A DNA stretch of 64,000 nt from Amantichitinum ursilacus (GTDB lineage Bacteria; Pseudomonadota; Gammaproteobacteria; Burkholderiales; Chitinibacteraceae): positions 1 to 64,000 of the forward strand of contig NZ_LAQT01000026.1 of assembly GCF_001294205.1 (NCBI RefSeq), given 5' to 3'. Numbering within the stretch: the first letter of the stretch is position 1; each line of letters opens with the position of its first letter. Shown one piece after another: positions 1 to 10,859 of the stretch. A model generated the notes under the pieces. That model was not told the DNA's origin, made no database searches, and was given only the letters and a program-made list of their open reading frames with translations. A program made the position numbers and the translations under genes.

Positions 1-120
1 GGCGCAACGGGCCGCCCCCCGGTTTCAAAACATGCGCCGCAGGCTAAGCGGTTAAGGTTTAAAGCTTCAAAATCCATCTGCGCTAACCCGCCACAGATCA
101 CCCACCAGCCACCACCTAAA

Positions 121-153
121 TAAAAAAAGGCCCCAGCCAAAAGCCAGAGCCTT
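121..153 (-). terminator. Rho-independent terminator of gltBD
   Basis: Read on the minus strand, an 8-bp stem (AAGGCTCT pairing with GGGGCCTT, two G-T pairs) is followed by a run of seven T. It lies just after the gltD stop. Bases 1-120 hold nothing I can recognise. Confidence 0.75.
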
Positions 154-178
154 CTCCATCACAACACGCGCAAGCGCC

Positions 179-1645
179 TCAACGAGGCAGCAAGGAACTA
201 CCCATCAAAAACGCATCCACTTCCCGCGCCGCCTGACGCCCTTCCCGGATCGCCCAAACCACCAGCGACTGCCCACGGCGCACATCCCCCGCCGCAAACA
301 CTTTGCCGACATTGGTGGCATAGCAACCTTCGCCATCCGTGCTGGCTTTGGCATTGCCACGGCCATCACGCTCCACGCCAAAGCCTTCCAGCACGCTAGC
401 GATCGGATTGGTAAAGCCCATCGCCAGGAACACCAGATCCGCCTTGATCTCGAATTCCGAGCCCGCAACTTCCACCGGCTTGCCGCCTTGCCATTCCAGA
501 CGCACGCATTTGATCGCGGTCAGCTTGCCGTTTTCGCCGATGAACTCTTTGGTCATTACCGAGAAATCGCGCTCGACGCCTTCTTCGTGGCTGCTGGAGG
601 TACGCAGCTTCAGCGGCCAGTACGGCCACACCAGCGGCTTGTCTTCCTGCTCGGGCGGCATCGGCATCACTTCCAGCTGCGTGACCGCAACCGCGCCATG
701 CCGATTGGAGGTGCCCACGCAATCCGAACCGGTATCGCCACCGCCAATCACCACCACGTGCTTGCCACCGGCATTGATCGGGTTGGCTTGGTCGCCAGCC
801 ACTTCCTTGTTCTGCGGAATCAGGAATTCCAGCGCGTAATGCACGCCCTGCAATTCGCGCCCCGGCACCGGCAGATCACGCGGTACTTCAGAACCACCGG
901 TCAGCAACACGGCGTCGAATTCAGCCTTGAGCTGGTCCGGGCTGATCACGGTGATGGCGTCGTTGGTGATGCCAGCCGGCAACTTGCCATCGGCCGCCAC
1001 AAGCGTGCGGGTGCGGAACACCACGCCTTCGGCTTCCATCTGCGTCATCCGACGGTCGATGGTGGATTTTTCCAGCTTGAAGTCGGGGATGCCATAACGC
1101 AGCAGGCCGCCCACGCGATCATTCTTTTCGAACACCGTGACCGAATGGCCAGCGCGCGCCAGTTGCTGCGCCGCGGCCATGCCCGCCGGGCCGGAGCCAA
1201 TAATGGCAACAGTACGACCGGTTTTAACGCGAGCGATTTGCGGCGCGATCCAGTTGTTTTCCCAACCCTTGTCGACGATGTAACGCTCGATCGACTTGAT
1301 GCCCACCGGGTCGGCATTGATGCCAAGGGTACAGGCCGCTTCACACGGGGCCGGGCAGATGCGGCCGGTAAATTCGGGGAAGTTGTTGGTGGAATGCAGC
1401 ACTTGCAACGCTTCTTGCCAGTTGCCGCGGTACACCAGGTCGTTCCAGTCCGGAATGATGTTGTTGACCGGGCAGCCGTTATTGCAGAACGGAATGCCGC
1501 AATCCATACAACGCGCGCCCTGCGTGCTGGCCGCTTGATCGGTCAGACGCAGCACGAATTCGCGGTAGTTGGTGACGCGCTCGGCCACCGGTGCGTAGCT
1601 TTCGCTAACGCGGTCGAATTCCATAAAACCAGTGGGCTTACCCAT
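179..1645 (-). CDS. gltD: Glutamate synthase [NADPH] small (beta) subunit
   Basis: This is the electron-input subunit of the GOGAT complex. It oxidises NADPH through FAD and passes electrons over iron-sulfur clusters to GltB for glutamate formation from glutamine and 2-oxoglutarate. The N-terminal part has the expected cysteine clusters (CMDCGIPFC, then GCP, then CPAPCEAAC). A Rossmann FAD motif GSGPAG lies near residue 150 and an NADPH motif GGGDTGSD near residue 303. The length of 488 aa is usual. It follows gltB with no intergenic space, so the two are co-transcribed, and a terminator lies just beyond the stop. Confidence 0.97.
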   Translation of the reverse strand: MGKPTGFMEFDRVSESYAPVAERVTNYREFVLRLTDQAASTQGARCMDCGIPFCNNGCPVNNIIPDWNDLVYRGNWQEALQVLHSTNNFPEFTGRICPAPCEAACTLGINADPVGIKSIERYIVDKGWENNWIAPQIARVKTGRTVAIIGSGPAGMAAAQQLARAGHSVTVFEKNDRVGGLLRYGIPDFKLEKSTIDRRMTQMEAEGVVFRTRTLVAADGKLPAGITNDAITVISPDQLKAEFDAVLLTGGSEVPRDLPVPGRELQGVHYALEFLIPQNKEVAGDQANPINAGGKHVVVIGGGDTGSDCVGTSNRHGAVAVTQLEVMPMPPEQEDKPLVWPYWPLKLRTSSSHEEGVERDFSVMTKEFIGENGKLTAIKCVRLEWQGGKPVEVAGSEFEIKADLVFLAMGFTNPIASVLEGFGVERDGRGNAKASTDGEGCYATNVGKVFAAGDVRRGQSLVVWAIREGRQAAREVDAFLMGSSLLPR

Positions 1646-4600
1646 TTATGCAATCTCCTTCTGCTGCGCAACCGGCGCAGCCGCCAGGTCTTTCAGCGCA
1701 CGGCGATATTCGTTCGGGAACACTTTGACGAAGCGGCTACGCGCGTTGGTCCAGTCCGCCAGCAATTCAGCGGCGCGCGGGCTGCCGGTAAGTGCGTGGT
1801 GCTGTTCGATCAGCGCTTTCAGTTGCGCGTCATCGGTCTGGCCGCGGTGCAGCGCATCGGCGTCGACTTGCTCATTGGCCGGCAGCACGCTTTCGAGGGC
1901 CACCTGCGCCATATTGCAACGATCGGCAAAGTCGCCATCGATGTCGTAGACGTAAGCGATACCGCCCGACATCCCTGCCGCAAAGTTGCGACCGGTGCGA
2001 CCCAGTACCACCACCGTGCCACCCGTCATGTATTCGCAACCGTGGTCGCCCACGCCTTCCACCACCGCGGTCGCGCCGGAGTTGCGTACGCAGAAGCGCT
2101 CGCCGCCCACGCCCGCCAGGAAGGCTTCACCCTCAGTCGCGCCGTACAGCACGGTGTTGCCACTGATGATGTTGTCGGCGGTAAAGCCGCTGAAGTCAGC
2201 CGAAGGACGGATCACGATACGGCCGCCGGACAAGCCTTTGCCGACGTAATCGTTGCCTTCGCCCGTCAGGCTTAGCGTGACACCGCGCGCCAGGAAGGCG
2301 CCGAAGCTCTGGCCAGCAGTACCGGTCAGCGCCACGTGGATGGTGTCATCGGGCAGGCCCTTGTTGCCATAACGGCTGGCCACCGCGCCCGACAGCATGG
2401 CGCCGACGGTACGGTTAATGTTCTTCACCGGCAGTTCGATACGGACTTTTTCTCCGTGTTCGATGGCGGCCTGGGCGCGTTCAACCAGTTGGTTGTCCAG
2501 CGCTTTTTCCAGCGAGTGATCTTGCACGTCGGTATGCAGACGCGGCACTTCCGCCGGCACGGCCGGTTGATAGAACACATTGCTGAAGTCGAGACCCGCA
2601 GCCTTCCAGTGTTCCACGCCTGCGCGCTTGTCGAGCAGATCGGCGCGGCCGATCAGCTCGTCAAACTTGCGTACGCCCAGCTGAGCCATCAGTTCGCGCA
2701 CTTCTTCCGCAATAAAGAAGAAGAAGTTAACCACGTGCTCGGGCTGGCCGCTAAAGCGCTGACGCAGCACCGGGTCTTGCGTGGCCACGCCCACCGGGCA
2801 GGTATTCAGATGGCATTTGCGCATCATGATGCAGCCTTCCACCACCAGCGGTGCGGTGGCAAAGCCGAATTCATCCGCACCCAGCAACGCGCCAATGACG
2901 ACATCGCGGCCGGTCTTCATCTGGCCATCCACCTGAACGCGCACACGGCTACGCAGGCGGTTCAGCACCAGCGTTTGCTGGGTTTCGGCCAGGCCGAGTT
3001 CCCACGATGTGCCCGCATGCTTGATCGACGACAGCGGCGAAGCGCCAGTACCGCCGTCATGACCGGCCACGACGATGTGGTCGGCCTTGGCTTTGGCCAC
3101 ACCGGCCGCGACCGTGCCGATGCCGATTTCGGAAACCAGCTTGACCGAGATCGATGCCTTGCGGTTGACGTTCTTCAGATCGTGGATCAGCTGCGCCAGA
3201 TCTTCGATCGAATAGATGTCATGATGCGGCGGCGGCGAGATCAGGCCCACGCCCGGTACCGAGTGACGCAGGTAGCCGATATATTCGCTGACCTTATGAC
3301 CCGGCAATTGACCGCCTTCGCCCGGCTTGGCGCCTTGGGCCATCTTGATCTGGATCTGATCGGCGTTGACCAGGTATTCGGCGGTCACGCCAAAGCGGCC
3401 CGAGGCCACCTGTTTGATCGCCGAACGCAGGCTATCGCCTTCCTGGAAGGTGTAGTCGCGCTCGATCCGGCCTTTGCCGATCACTTCGGACAGCTTTTCG
3501 CCTTGCTTCAGCGGGATAAAGCGTCGCGCATCTTCGCCGCCTTCACCGGTGTTCGACTTGCCGCCGATCCGGTTCATGGCGATGGCCAGCGTGGTGTGCG
3601 CTTCGGTCGAAATCGAACCCAGCGACATCGCGCCCGTGGCAAAGCGCTTGACGATTTCCTTGGCCGATTCCACTTCTTCCAGTGGCACCGGTTCGCCCAC
3701 AGGCTTGATCTCGAACAGGCCGCGCAGCGTAAGCTGGCGCTTGGTCTGGTCGTTGATCAGACGCGCGTATTCCTTGTACGTGTCGTACTTGTTGGCGCGC
3801 GTGGCGTGTTGCAGCTTGGCGATCGAATCGGGCGTCCACATGTGTTCTTCGCCGCGGATACGGAAGGCGTATTCGCCACCCGCTTCCAGCGCGTTTACCA
3901 ACACCGGATCAGCCGAGAACGCCGAGGTGTGCAGCTTGAAGGTCTCAGCCGCCACTTCAAACAGGCCCAGGCCTTCGACCTTGGTAGGCGTGCCGGAGAA
4001 GTACTTGTCGACCAGGCTCTTTTGCAGGCCCACGGCTTCAAAAATCTGCGCGCCGGTGTACGACATATAGGTGGAGATGCCCATCTTGGACATCACCTTC
4101 ATCAAGCCTTTACCGACGGCCTTGATAAAGTTTTTCTGGTACTTGGTGGCCAGCTCGGCATCGCCCTTGGCCATATCGGCCAGCGTGGCCATCGCCAGAT
4201 ACGGGTACACTGCTTCCGCGCCAAAGCCGCCCAGCAAGGCAAAGTGATGCGTCTCGCGTGCCGAACCGGTTTCCACCACCAGACCGGTGCTGGTGCGCAG
4301 GCCTTGTTGCACCAGGCTTAAATGCACATGCGACGTGGCCAGCAGCGCCGGGATCGCAACGTGGTTACGGTCCATCTTGCGGTCGCTGATGATCAGGATG
4401 TTGGCGCCGCCCTTGACCGCGTCTTCGGCTTCGGCCGCCAGCGAGGCCAGGCGCGCTTCGATGCCGTCAGAACCCCAGGCAGCCGGGTAACAGATGTCCA
4501 GTTCGTGCGAACGGAATTTGTTGCCGGTGTATTTCTCGATATGACGGATCTTCTCGATATCGTGTTCGGCCAGCACCGGCTGCGACACTTCCAGACGGAT

Positions 4601-6289
4601 CGGCGGGTTGATATCGCTCGGGTCCAGCAGGTTAGGCTTGGGGCCGATAAACGACACCAGCGACATCACCAGGTCTTCACGGATCGGGTCGATCGGCGGG
4701 TTGGTGACCTGCGCAAACAGCTGCTTGAAGTACGAATACAGCGGCTTGGCCTTGCTCGACAGCACCGGCAGCGCGGCATCGTTACCCATCGAACCGGTGC
4801 CTTCTTCGCCCAGGCGCGCCATCGGTTCGAGGATGAACTTGACGTCTTCTTGCGTATAACCAAAGGCTTGCTGGCAATCCAGGATAGTGGAACAGGGCGC
4901 TTGCGGGATCTCGGTGGCGGTCTGGACTTCGTCCAGCTTGATACGGATCTTGCCCACCCATTCCTTGTACGGACGGGCGTTGGCCAGCGTGTTCTTGATT
5001 TCCTGGTCGTCGATGATGCGGCCTTGTTCCAGATCGATCAGGAACATCTTGCCGGGCTGCAGACGCCATTTTTTGTTGATGCGGCTTTCCGCGATCGGCA
5101 GCACGCCCGATTCGGATGCCATCACCACCAGATCATCGTTGGTGACCAGATAGCGCGCGGGGCGCAGGCCGTTACGGTCCAGCGTGGCGCCAATCTGGCG
5201 GCCATCGGTAAACGCGACGGCGGCCGGGCCATCCCACGGTTCCATCATGGCGGCGTGGTATTCGTAGAAGGCGCGACGGTTTTCGTCCATCAGCGTGTGC
5301 TTTTCCCACGCTTCCGGAATCATCATCATCACGGCCTGGGCCAGCGTATAGCCGCCCATCACCAGCAGTTCGAGCGCGTTATCAAACGACGCGGAATCGG
5401 ACTGACCCGGATAAATCAGCGGCCAGACTTTTTCGAGGCTCTTGCCCAGGATGGGCGAGCTGATGGCTTTTTCACGCGCGCTGATCCAGTTGACGTTGCC
5501 GCGCACGGTGTTGATTTCACCGTTGTGGGCAATCATGCGGAACGGATGCGCCAGATCCCACGTCGGGAAGGTGTTGGTGGAGAAGCGTTGGTGCACCAGC
5601 GCCAACGCGGACACACAGCGGGCATCGGCCAGATCGGCGTAGTAAACACCGACCTGATCAGCCAGCAGCAGGCCCTTGTAGTTAACGGTGCGCGCCGAGA
5701 ACGACGGCACATAGAATTCGTGGCCGTGCTTGAGCTTGAGGCGGCGAATGGCGTGGCTGGACGATTTGCGGATGATGTACAGCTTGCGTTCCAGCGCGTC
5801 GGTCACCAGCACATCGGCGCCGCGGCCAACAAAAATCTGGCGAATGACCGGCTCTTTGGCGCGCACGGTGGGCGACATCGGCATATCGCGGTTGGACGGC
5901 ACATCGCGCCAGCCCAACACCACCTGGCCTTCGGCACGCACGGCGCGCTCGATCTCTTCCTGACAGGCTGCGCGCGAAGCGGCTTCTTGCGGCAGAAAAA
6001 TCATGCCGACGCCGTACTCGCCTGCGGGCGGCAGCGCCACGCCTTGTGCGGCCATTTCTTCGCGATAGAGTGCGTCTGGAATCTGGATCAGAATGCCGGC
6101 GCCGTCACCTTGCAGCGGGTCGGCACCGACCGCACCACGGTGATCCAGGTTCTTGAGAATCAACAACCCTTGTTCGACGATCGAATGGCTCTTCTGGCCC
6201 TTCATGTGGGCGACAAAGCCGACGCCGCAGGCGTCGTGCTCGTGTGCGGGATCGTACATCCCCTGTGGCTGGGGCATCACGTGATCCAT
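1646..6289 (-). CDS. gltB: Glutamate synthase [NADPH] large (alpha) subunit
   Basis: This is the catalytic subunit of GOGAT. It hydrolyses glutamine in an N-terminal class II amidotransferase domain and channels ammonia to the FMN site, which reductively aminates 2-oxoglutarate. I chose the ATG at 6289 because AAGGA lies 8-9 bases upstream; an upstream in-frame ATG at 6343 lacks support. The protein is then 1547 aa. Cys21 in HDACGVGF would be the nucleophile exposed after removal of a 20-residue propeptide, as is known for this family. The 3Fe-4S ligands sit in [15 protein letters not shown], and the C-terminal GXGXG beta-helix region is present. Confidence 0.97.
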   Translation of the reverse strand: MDHVMPQPQGMYDPAHEHDACGVGFVAHMKGQKSHSIVEQGLLILKNLDHRGAVGADPLQGDGAGILIQIPDALYREEMAAQGVALPPAGEYGVGMIFLPQEAASRAACQEEIERAVRAEGQVVLGWRDVPSNRDMPMSPTVRAKEPVIRQIFVGRGADVLVTDALERKLYIIRKSSSHAIRRLKLKHGHEFYVPSFSARTVNYKGLLLADQVGVYYADLADARCVSALALVHQRFSTNTFPTWDLAHPFRMIAHNGEINTVRGNVNWISAREKAISSPILGKSLEKVWPLIYPGQSDSASFDNALELLVMGGYTLAQAVMMMIPEAWEKHTLMDENRRAFYEYHAAMMEPWDGPAAVAFTDGRQIGATLDRNGLRPARYLVTNDDLVVMASESGVLPIAESRINKKWRLQPGKMFLIDLEQGRIIDDQEIKNTLANARPYKEWVGKIRIKLDEVQTATEIPQAPCSTILDCQQAFGYTQEDVKFILEPMARLGEEGTGSMGNDAALPVLSSKAKPLYSYFKQLFAQVTNPPIDPIREDLVMSLVSFIGPKPNLLDPSDINPPIRLEVSQPVLAEHDIEKIRHIEKYTGNKFRSHELDICYPAAWGSDGIEARLASLAAEAEDAVKGGANILIISDRKMDRNHVAIPALLATSHVHLSLVQQGLRTSTGLVVETGSARETHHFALLGGFGAEAVYPYLAMATLADMAKGDAELATKYQKNFIKAVGKGLMKVMSKMGISTYMSYTGAQIFEAVGLQKSLVDKYFSGTPTKVEGLGLFEVAAETFKLHTSAFSADPVLVNALEAGGEYAFRIRGEEHMWTPDSIAKLQHATRANKYDTYKEYARLINDQTKRQLTLRGLFEIKPVGEPVPLEEVESAKEIVKRFATGAMSLGSISTEAHTTLAIAMNRIGGKSNTGEGGEDARRFIPLKQGEKLSEVIGKGRIERDYTFQEGDSLRSAIKQVASGRFGVTAEYLVNADQIQIKMAQGAKPGEGGQLPGHKVSEYIGYLRHSVPGVGLISPPPHHDIYSIEDLAQLIHDLKNVNRKASISVKLVSEIGIGTVAAGVAKAKADHIVVAGHDGGTGASPLSSIKHAGTSWELGLAETQQTLVLNRLRSRVRVQVDGQMKTGRDVVIGALLGADEFGFATAPLVVEGCIMMRKCHLNTCPVGVATQDPVLRQRFSGQPEHVVNFFFFIAEEVRELMAQLGVRKFDELIGRADLLDKRAGVEHWKAAGLDFSNVFYQPAVPAEVPRLHTDVQDHSLEKALDNQLVERAQAAIEHGEKVRIELPVKNINRTVGAMLSGAVASRYGNKGLPDDTIHVALTGTAGQSFGAFLARGVTLSLTGEGNDYVGKGLSGGRIVIRPSADFSGFTADNIISGNTVLYGATEGEAFLAGVGGERFCVRNSGATAVVEGVGDHGCEYMTGGTVVVLGRTGRNFAAGMSGGIAYVYDIDGDFADRCNMAQVALESVLPANEQVDADALHRGQTDDAQLKALIEQHHALTGSPRAAELLADWTNARSRFVKVFPNEYRRALKDLAAAPVAQQKEIA

Positions 6290-6799
6290 CACGGTCTTCC
6301 TTCTGGCTAAGCGCCTCTCGGCGCGCAGGTCAAAAAAGGCCAACGTTGCGTTGACCTGGTCGGTTCACATCTACATGGTGCAAGCGCCGCTAACAGAATG
6401 GTTCTGAAGTGCGGCCAGGTTTTTTCTGCCCGGCTGATGGCCAGAACAGTTTTGTTAGCGACTCACTGCGGGGGTCGAGCAGCCGATGCGGATCGTGCGT
6501 ATCTGGCGTCAACGTGGCCGGCGGGGTAGCCGGCGCTAAGGTGCGTTACGTAGGGGTATTACGCAATGCGGAAAATGGCAACCATATTGCCAGATTTTTC
6601 GCCCCAAACAGAGGCGAAATTTCAAAAAGACGTCATAAACCGGTGCAAAAATTGCCGGACCGTCCGGAAATGCCCGAATAGCAAGCTTTTCCGGCGCGTT
6701 GCCGTCTGGCGTGTAATTGCGCGGATGCAACTACAAAACGCAAAAACACGTTTTAAACAGGCGGGGCGCGGCTTGCAGCGCGATGGCCGCGCCGTTGGC
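6290..6799. other. 510-bp intergenic region between gltB and hemF
   Basis: There is no convincing gene here. It must hold the gltB promoter on the minus strand and the hemF 3' end. Two inverted repeats stand out: TGGCAA-CCATA-TTGCCA at 6576-6592 and CCGGAC-C-GTCCGG at 6655-6667. The stretch 6570-6640 is AT-richer than its surroundings. Confidence 0.5.
6655..6667. repeat. 13-bp palindrome, possible operator
   Basis: CCGGAC and GTCCGG form perfect 6-bp arms around a single C. The site lies about 370 bp upstream of the gltB start and downstream of hemF. It is not followed by a T run, so it is not an obvious terminator. An operator role is only a guess. Confidence 0.35.
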
Positions 6800-7717
6800 T
6801 CAGGCCACGCCAGCCTTGCCCAGCCAGTCTTTGCCGATCAAAAAATCAGTATGCAAGCGGGCTTCGGGCGAACCCGCTGGCGCGTGCCAGTCGTAGCGCC
6901 ATTTAACGATCGGCGGCATCGACATCAGGATCGATTCGGTGCGCCCGCCCGATTGCAGGCCAAACAGCGTGCCGCGATCCCAGACCAGGTTGAACTCGAC
7001 GTAGCGACCACGCCGATACGCTTGCCAATCGCGTTCACGCTCGCCGTATTGATATTCGCGACGGCGCTCAAGGATGGGCACGTAGGCATCCAGAAACGCA
7101 TCGCCCACCGCCTTGATAAAGGCAAAGCCGCCCTCGAAACCCAGCTCGCTGAGATCATCAAAAAACAGCCCGCCAATGCCGCGCGGTTCGTTGCGATGTT
7201 TAAGAAAGAAATAGCGATCGCACCAGGCTTTGAATTCTGGGTAGTACTTGGCGCCGAAGCGTTGCACCGCTTCAAAACAGGTTTGATGAAAATGCACGGC
7301 GTCTTCTTCAAAGCCGTAGTACGGCGTCAGATCCATACCGCCGCCAAACCAGAACACGTCGTCATGGCCTTCGGCATAGGCGCGAAACAACCGCACATTC
7401 ATATGTACCGTGGGCACGTACGGGTTGCGCGGGTGGATGACCAGCGACACGCCCATGGCTTCCCACGCGCGGCCTGCCAGTTCAGGGCGATGCGCCGTGG
7501 CGCTGGGCGGCAAGGTTTTGCCCAGCACGTGCGAGAAATTAACGCCGCCGCGCTCGATCACACCGCCCTCTTCCACCAGCCGCGAAATACCGCCGCCGCC
7601 TTCTTCGCGCTGCCATTGGTCCAGCCGGAAACTGTGGCCATCCAGATTTTCGAGCGTGGCAACAATGTTCTGCTGCAACGACAGCAAATAATCTTTGACC
7701 TGGGTGGCGGACGGCAT
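6800..7717 (-). CDS. hemF: Oxygen-dependent coproporphyrinogen-III oxidase
   Basis: It converts coproporphyrinogen III to protoporphyrinogen IX by two oxygen-dependent decarboxylations in heme synthesis, and is a soluble homodimer. Family hallmarks are visible: [17 protein letters not shown] near the N-terminus, the central segment VHMNVRLF followed by [13 protein letters not shown], and the C-terminal [15 protein letters not shown] plus [10 protein letters not shown] start at the ATG at 7717 (305 aa, the usual family length), with GAAGG upstream; a further 21 codons to 7780 have no family support. hemA lies 11 kb away in the same window but not in the same operon. Confidence 0.97.
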   Translation of the reverse strand: MPSATQVKDYLLSLQQNIVATLENLDGHSFRLDQWQREEGGGGISRLVEEGGVIERGGVNFSHVLGKTLPPSATAHRPELAGRAWEAMGVSLVIHPRNPYVPTVHMNVRLFRAYAEGHDDVFWFGGGMDLTPYYGFEEDAVHFHQTCFEAVQRFGAKYYPEFKAWCDRYFFLKHRNEPRGIGGLFFDDLSELGFEGGFAFIKAVGDAFLDAYVPILERRREYQYGERERDWQAYRRGRYVEFNLVWDRGTLFGLQSGGRTESILMSMPPIVKWRYDWHAPAGSPEARLHTDFLIGKDWLGKAGVA

Positions 7718-7796
7718 AGGCAAGGCCTTCTGAAGACATGACAGGGAGGGGTGATAGTAGCGCTGTGATGCAATGCGCAAAAGTCACAGCGACGTT

Positions 7797-7823
7797 AAAA
7801 AACGGCCACGCGGGCCGTTTTTT
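7797..7823 (-). terminator. Terminator after panD
   Basis: ACGGCC-ACGCG-GGCCGT forms a 6-bp stem flanked by A and T runs on both sides, so it could work in either direction. It lies 24 bp beyond the panD stop and before the hemF promoter. Confidence 0.8.
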
Positions 7824-7846
7824 AGCGGATGCAAAGGGGCGCGAGC

Positions 7847-8224
7847 TTATTCCTGGGTGGGAATCGCGTGGCCGATGCGGGCAATCTTGTTCTCGGCATC
7901 GGCATACACCAGCGCCGGGTGATGCGTGGCCAGTTCGGTTTCGTTGTACTGCGCAAACGTGGCGATGATCAGCAGATCGCCCACTTGCGCCTGGCGTGCC
8001 GCCGAACCATTGAGCGAAATCACGCCCGAGCCGCGCGCGCCTTTGATGGCATAGGTGGAAAAACGCGCACCGTTGTTGATGTTCCAGATCTGCACTTCTT
8101 CGAACTCGCGGATATTGGCCGCTTCGAGCAAGTCTTCATCGATGGCGCACGAGCCTTCGTAATGCAGCTCGGAATGCGTGGCGGTTACGCGATGAATCTT
8201 GGATTTGAGCATGGTACGGTTCAT
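7847..8224 (-). CDS. panD: Aspartate 1-decarboxylase proenzyme
   Basis: It makes beta-alanine from L-aspartate for pantothenate and coenzyme A synthesis. It is a pyruvoyl enzyme that cleaves itself: the Gly24-Ser25 bond inside HYEGSCAID is the known processing site, leaving a pyruvoyl group on the alpha chain. The N-terminus [13 protein letters not shown] and the [14 protein letters not shown] segment are diagnostic. The length of 125 aa is normal. It sits alone, with its own terminator, downstream of a zinc-ribbon gene and an exoribonuclease gene on the same strand. Confidence 0.97.
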   Translation of the reverse strand: MNRTMLKSKIHRVTATHSELHYEGSCAIDEDLLEAANIREFEEVQIWNINNGARFSTYAIKGARGSGVISLNGSAARQAQVGDLLIIATFAQYNETELATHHPALVYADAENKIARIGHAIPTQE

Positions 8225-8314
8225 GAACAGTCTTCCAGCAAGGTTCCAGGTCTGATGCGAGGGCTGTGTGGGATCACCGCAGCGCGGGGCATCGGTAAAG
8301 GGCTTAGCGCAGGA

Positions 8315-8863
8315 TCAACCGCGATAAACCAGAAATTCATCCAGCAAAAACTCTTCCGGGGTAAAGCTGGAATTCAACGAAATACGATCAAACCGCAGTT
8401 GGCGGCCATCTACTTCCACCCACGCCGGAATCACCTTGCCGCGATAGCTGCCCACGCTTTCCTCGGCGCGCACCACGCTTTTAGGCTGCGGTTGTGGCGC
8501 AGGCGCGGGGGCAGCAGCGGCGGCGGCATCATCAAGGCGCGCGTCATCCGCGGGCTCGCGCTCGTTGGATTGCAGCGGCATGTTGCGCAGAAACCAGCTG
8601 AACAAAAACGCCGGAAACACGACGCGCGACACACGCTTTTGGTTATCAACCCGGCAGGCCACGCCAAACGTCTCGCCACACTTGGGGCAATGCGCTTTGG
8701 CGGCGATGGCCAGGCTGTCATCGAGCATGCGCGCCACACCGACCATATCGCGCGCGTTAAGCATGGTGCCGCAACGCACACAAGGCTTGGAAAACTGCCG
8801 GATCTGCTCGCCATTGGCAAAGCGGATCGGCAGGTAGCGATTCAACGGACGTTTAGGTTGCAT
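8315..8863 (-). CDS. Zinc-ribbon protein of unknown function
   Basis: I do not recognise a characterised family. The 182-aa protein has two CxxC knuckles, Cys28-Cys31 (PCVRCG) and Cys59-Cys62 (HCPKCG), which would form one zinc ribbon. A short hydrophobic stretch (VVFPAFLFSWFL, about 82-93) follows, then an Ala/Pro-rich linker (about 111-128). The C-terminal domain has the pattern of a small beta-rich fold (VIPAWVEVDGRQLRFDRI). It begins 16 bp after the upstream exoribonuclease gene, so co-transcription is likely. It might help the exonuclease, or recognise RNA or protein, but this is inference from position. Confidence 0.7.
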   Translation of the reverse strand: MQPKRPLNRYLPIRFANGEQIRQFSKPCVRCGTMLNARDMVGVARMLDDSLAIAAKAHCPKCGETFGVACRVDNQKRVSRVVFPAFLFSWFLRNMPLQSNEREPADDARLDDAAAAAAPAPAPQPQPKSVVRAEESVGSYRGKVIPAWVEVDGRQLRFDRISLNSSFTPEEFLLDEFLVYRG

Positions 8864-8879
8864 GATGGCTATCCTGCGT

Positions 8880-10736
8880 TCAGATCGTGGCGAGACGGCA
8901 ATCGAGGCCCAACTCCAGCCAGTCGGTCTTCAGACGTTGCAACGCCACAGACGTTCCGGCGGGCAGTTCGGGCAGGCCTGACACACGCAACATCAACGGC
9001 ATACCGTCAACGCGCACCAGGTTTTCCTTGATGACCATGGCCGAAAACTCGTTCTTGTTTTCTTGTTCGAGGTAACGCAAACACCAGTAGCGTTCCATCT
9101 TGTCCTGAAAATCGGCGTACGCGGCATAGGCCTCGTCAAACGCGCCAATCGCGGCGAACAGCTCGGCGTCATTGCGCTGGAACCGTGGCGTGCTGCCATT
9201 GATCATCGCAATCAACTGCTGCTGGTTGATAAAGTCAACGGCGCGGCGCAACGGCGACGACGACCAGGCATAAAACTCAACGCCGAGGCCTACGTGCGGG
9301 CCAGGCTGCGTGGTCATACGCACGCGGCCGTTGTTCTGTACGCGATAGATGGCGGCGACTTCGGCTTCTTTCAAATCCTTGCCCCACTGGCTGTTGACCA
9401 GAATCATCATCTCGGCCACCAGCTTGTCCATGGGCGAACCGCGTTTACGCGGCAGAATGCGCACGCGTTTTTCGCCGCTTTCCAGCACATCTACATAAAA
9501 GCTGTAATCCACGCGCGGCGGGCCCGGCGGCGGATCGGAACGGCCGCGACGGCCTTCCATTTCGCCCGCCATACGCCACAGGAAAGTCAGCTCGGTCTTC
9601 CACGGAAAATCGGGGCCATCTTGCTGACCGGCGGTTTCTTCATTGAAGTGCGCTTCGATCTGGTCATGGCGCAGATTGGCCACCACCGGCACGCGCTCGA
9701 CTTTTGAGCGATGCGACAGGATGTCGTAGCCAGGCGAAACCTCCAGGTACATCGACAACGCCGGGCGCGCCGAACCTTCTTTCAGCGTGAAAACATCCAC
9801 GGCTTCGTCGGGCAGCATGGTGATCTTGTCGCCAGGAAAATACACGGTCGACAGACGATCAAACACTTCTTTATCCAGCGGCGTGCCAGGCAGGATGCCC
9901 AACGCAGGCGCGGCAATGTGAATGCCGACTTGCCAGTTGCCGTTGGGCAATTTTTTAAGGCTGAGCGCATCGTCGATTTCAGTCGTGGTGACGTCATCGA
10001 TCGAGAACGCCTGTACATCAGCAAGGGGCAGATCATCCGGCATGACAATCTCGCCCGCCATTTGCGCTTCGCGGCCTTTAGGGAAGGTTTCCATCAGGAA
10101 ACCTTGCAGAAAATACTCGGCCACGTCGGGGATGGCGCCGACGTTTTGCAGCAAACGCAGCGGCGCAATGTGCTGGGCATCAGCGGCGGCGGCGATTGCT
10201 TTGTATTCGAGGGAATTCTTGTCGGGGCGATGCAGCAGCTTGTTCAGCTGCGGCATAAACGCCTCGGGGATTTTGCCGGCGACCAGTTCGGCCTGCCATT
10301 CGGCCATCTGGGCCGCTTCGCGCTGTTTGCGCTCCAGCCCGGCCAGGGCGGCTTTCACGTTCTCGGCCGGGGCCGCTTTATAGCGGCCACGACCCTTCTT
10401 ATAGAAATACATCGGGAACGCGACGATGCGCAGCACCACGGCAATCTGCGATTGCGCGTTGGGATTGGCGCCAAAGTACTCGGCCGCGAGTTCTTCAAAA
10501 CCAAACTCGTGCTCGCCGCAGCTTTCCCACAGCAGATCGATATCGATATCGGCAGCCAGCTGTTCGGCTTCCACCATGATGGTATCGAGGCCCGGACGTT
10601 CAAAGCGCAGCAGCACGTTGGCGGCTTTCACCTTGCTGCGCTTGCCGCGCACGTCTTCCACCATCAGGCTCGCAGTTTGCGATTCCTTGACCGTAGCGAC
10701 CTTGAAGCCACCCTCTTCTTCATAAAAAACGTGCAT
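8880..10736 (-). CDS. RNase II/RNB-family 3'-5' exoribonuclease
   Basis: This is a processive single-strand RNA exonuclease of the RNB class. The catalytic core is clear: DDVTTTEIDDALSL holds the acidic metal ligands, followed by WQVGIHIAAP. Late in the domain YAWSSSPLRRAVDFINQQQL matches the conserved RNB C-terminal block. The N-terminal 200 residues resemble a cold-shock-like RNA-binding region plus a helical segment seen in betaproteobacterial homologues. I chose the ATG at 10736 because GGAAGG lies 8 bases upstream; an in-frame start 6 codons earlier lacks one. It is 618 aa, and its paralogue rnr would be longer. It leads the zinc-ribbon gene. Confidence 0.9.
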   Translation of the reverse strand: MHVFYEEEGGFKVATVKESQTASLMVEDVRGKRSKVKAANVLLRFERPGLDTIMVEAEQLAADIDIDLLWESCGEHEFGFEELAAEYFGANPNAQSQIAVVLRIVAFPMYFYKKGRGRYKAAPAENVKAALAGLERKQREAAQMAEWQAELVAGKIPEAFMPQLNKLLHRPDKNSLEYKAIAAAADAQHIAPLRLLQNVGAIPDVAEYFLQGFLMETFPKGREAQMAGEIVMPDDLPLADVQAFSIDDVTTTEIDDALSLKKLPNGNWQVGIHIAAPALGILPGTPLDKEVFDRLSTVYFPGDKITMLPDEAVDVFTLKEGSARPALSMYLEVSPGYDILSHRSKVERVPVVANLRHDQIEAHFNEETAGQQDGPDFPWKTELTFLWRMAGEMEGRRGRSDPPPGPPRVDYSFYVDVLESGEKRVRILPRKRGSPMDKLVAEMMILVNSQWGKDLKEAEVAAIYRVQNNGRVRMTTQPGPHVGLGVEFYAWSSSPLRRAVDFINQQQLIAMINGSTPRFQRNDAELFAAIGAFDEAYAAYADFQDKMERYWCLRYLEQENKNEFSAMVIKENLVRVDGMPLMLRVSGLPELPAGTSVALQRLKTDWLELGLDCRLATI

Positions 10737-10859
10737 GCACCACCCTTCCAGCAAAGCACGCGATTATATATGAATTTGCGCGGCCCGCCCTGCGCGCGGG
10801 TCTGGCTGACCGGCCCGCCGGACAGTTGCGGCAGCGGGCCGGTGGCGGCGGGCGCGCGC

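Noticed and set aside
488-4321. Long plus-strand open frames opposite gltB/gltD (up to about 660 codons)
   Set aside because: They are antisense shadows of the real genes with His/Arg/Gln-rich, non-protein-like translations; long empty frames are expected at this G+C content.
6409-6681. 90-codon ORF between gltB and hemF
   Set aside because: No ribosome site, no domain, and it spans the likely promoter region.
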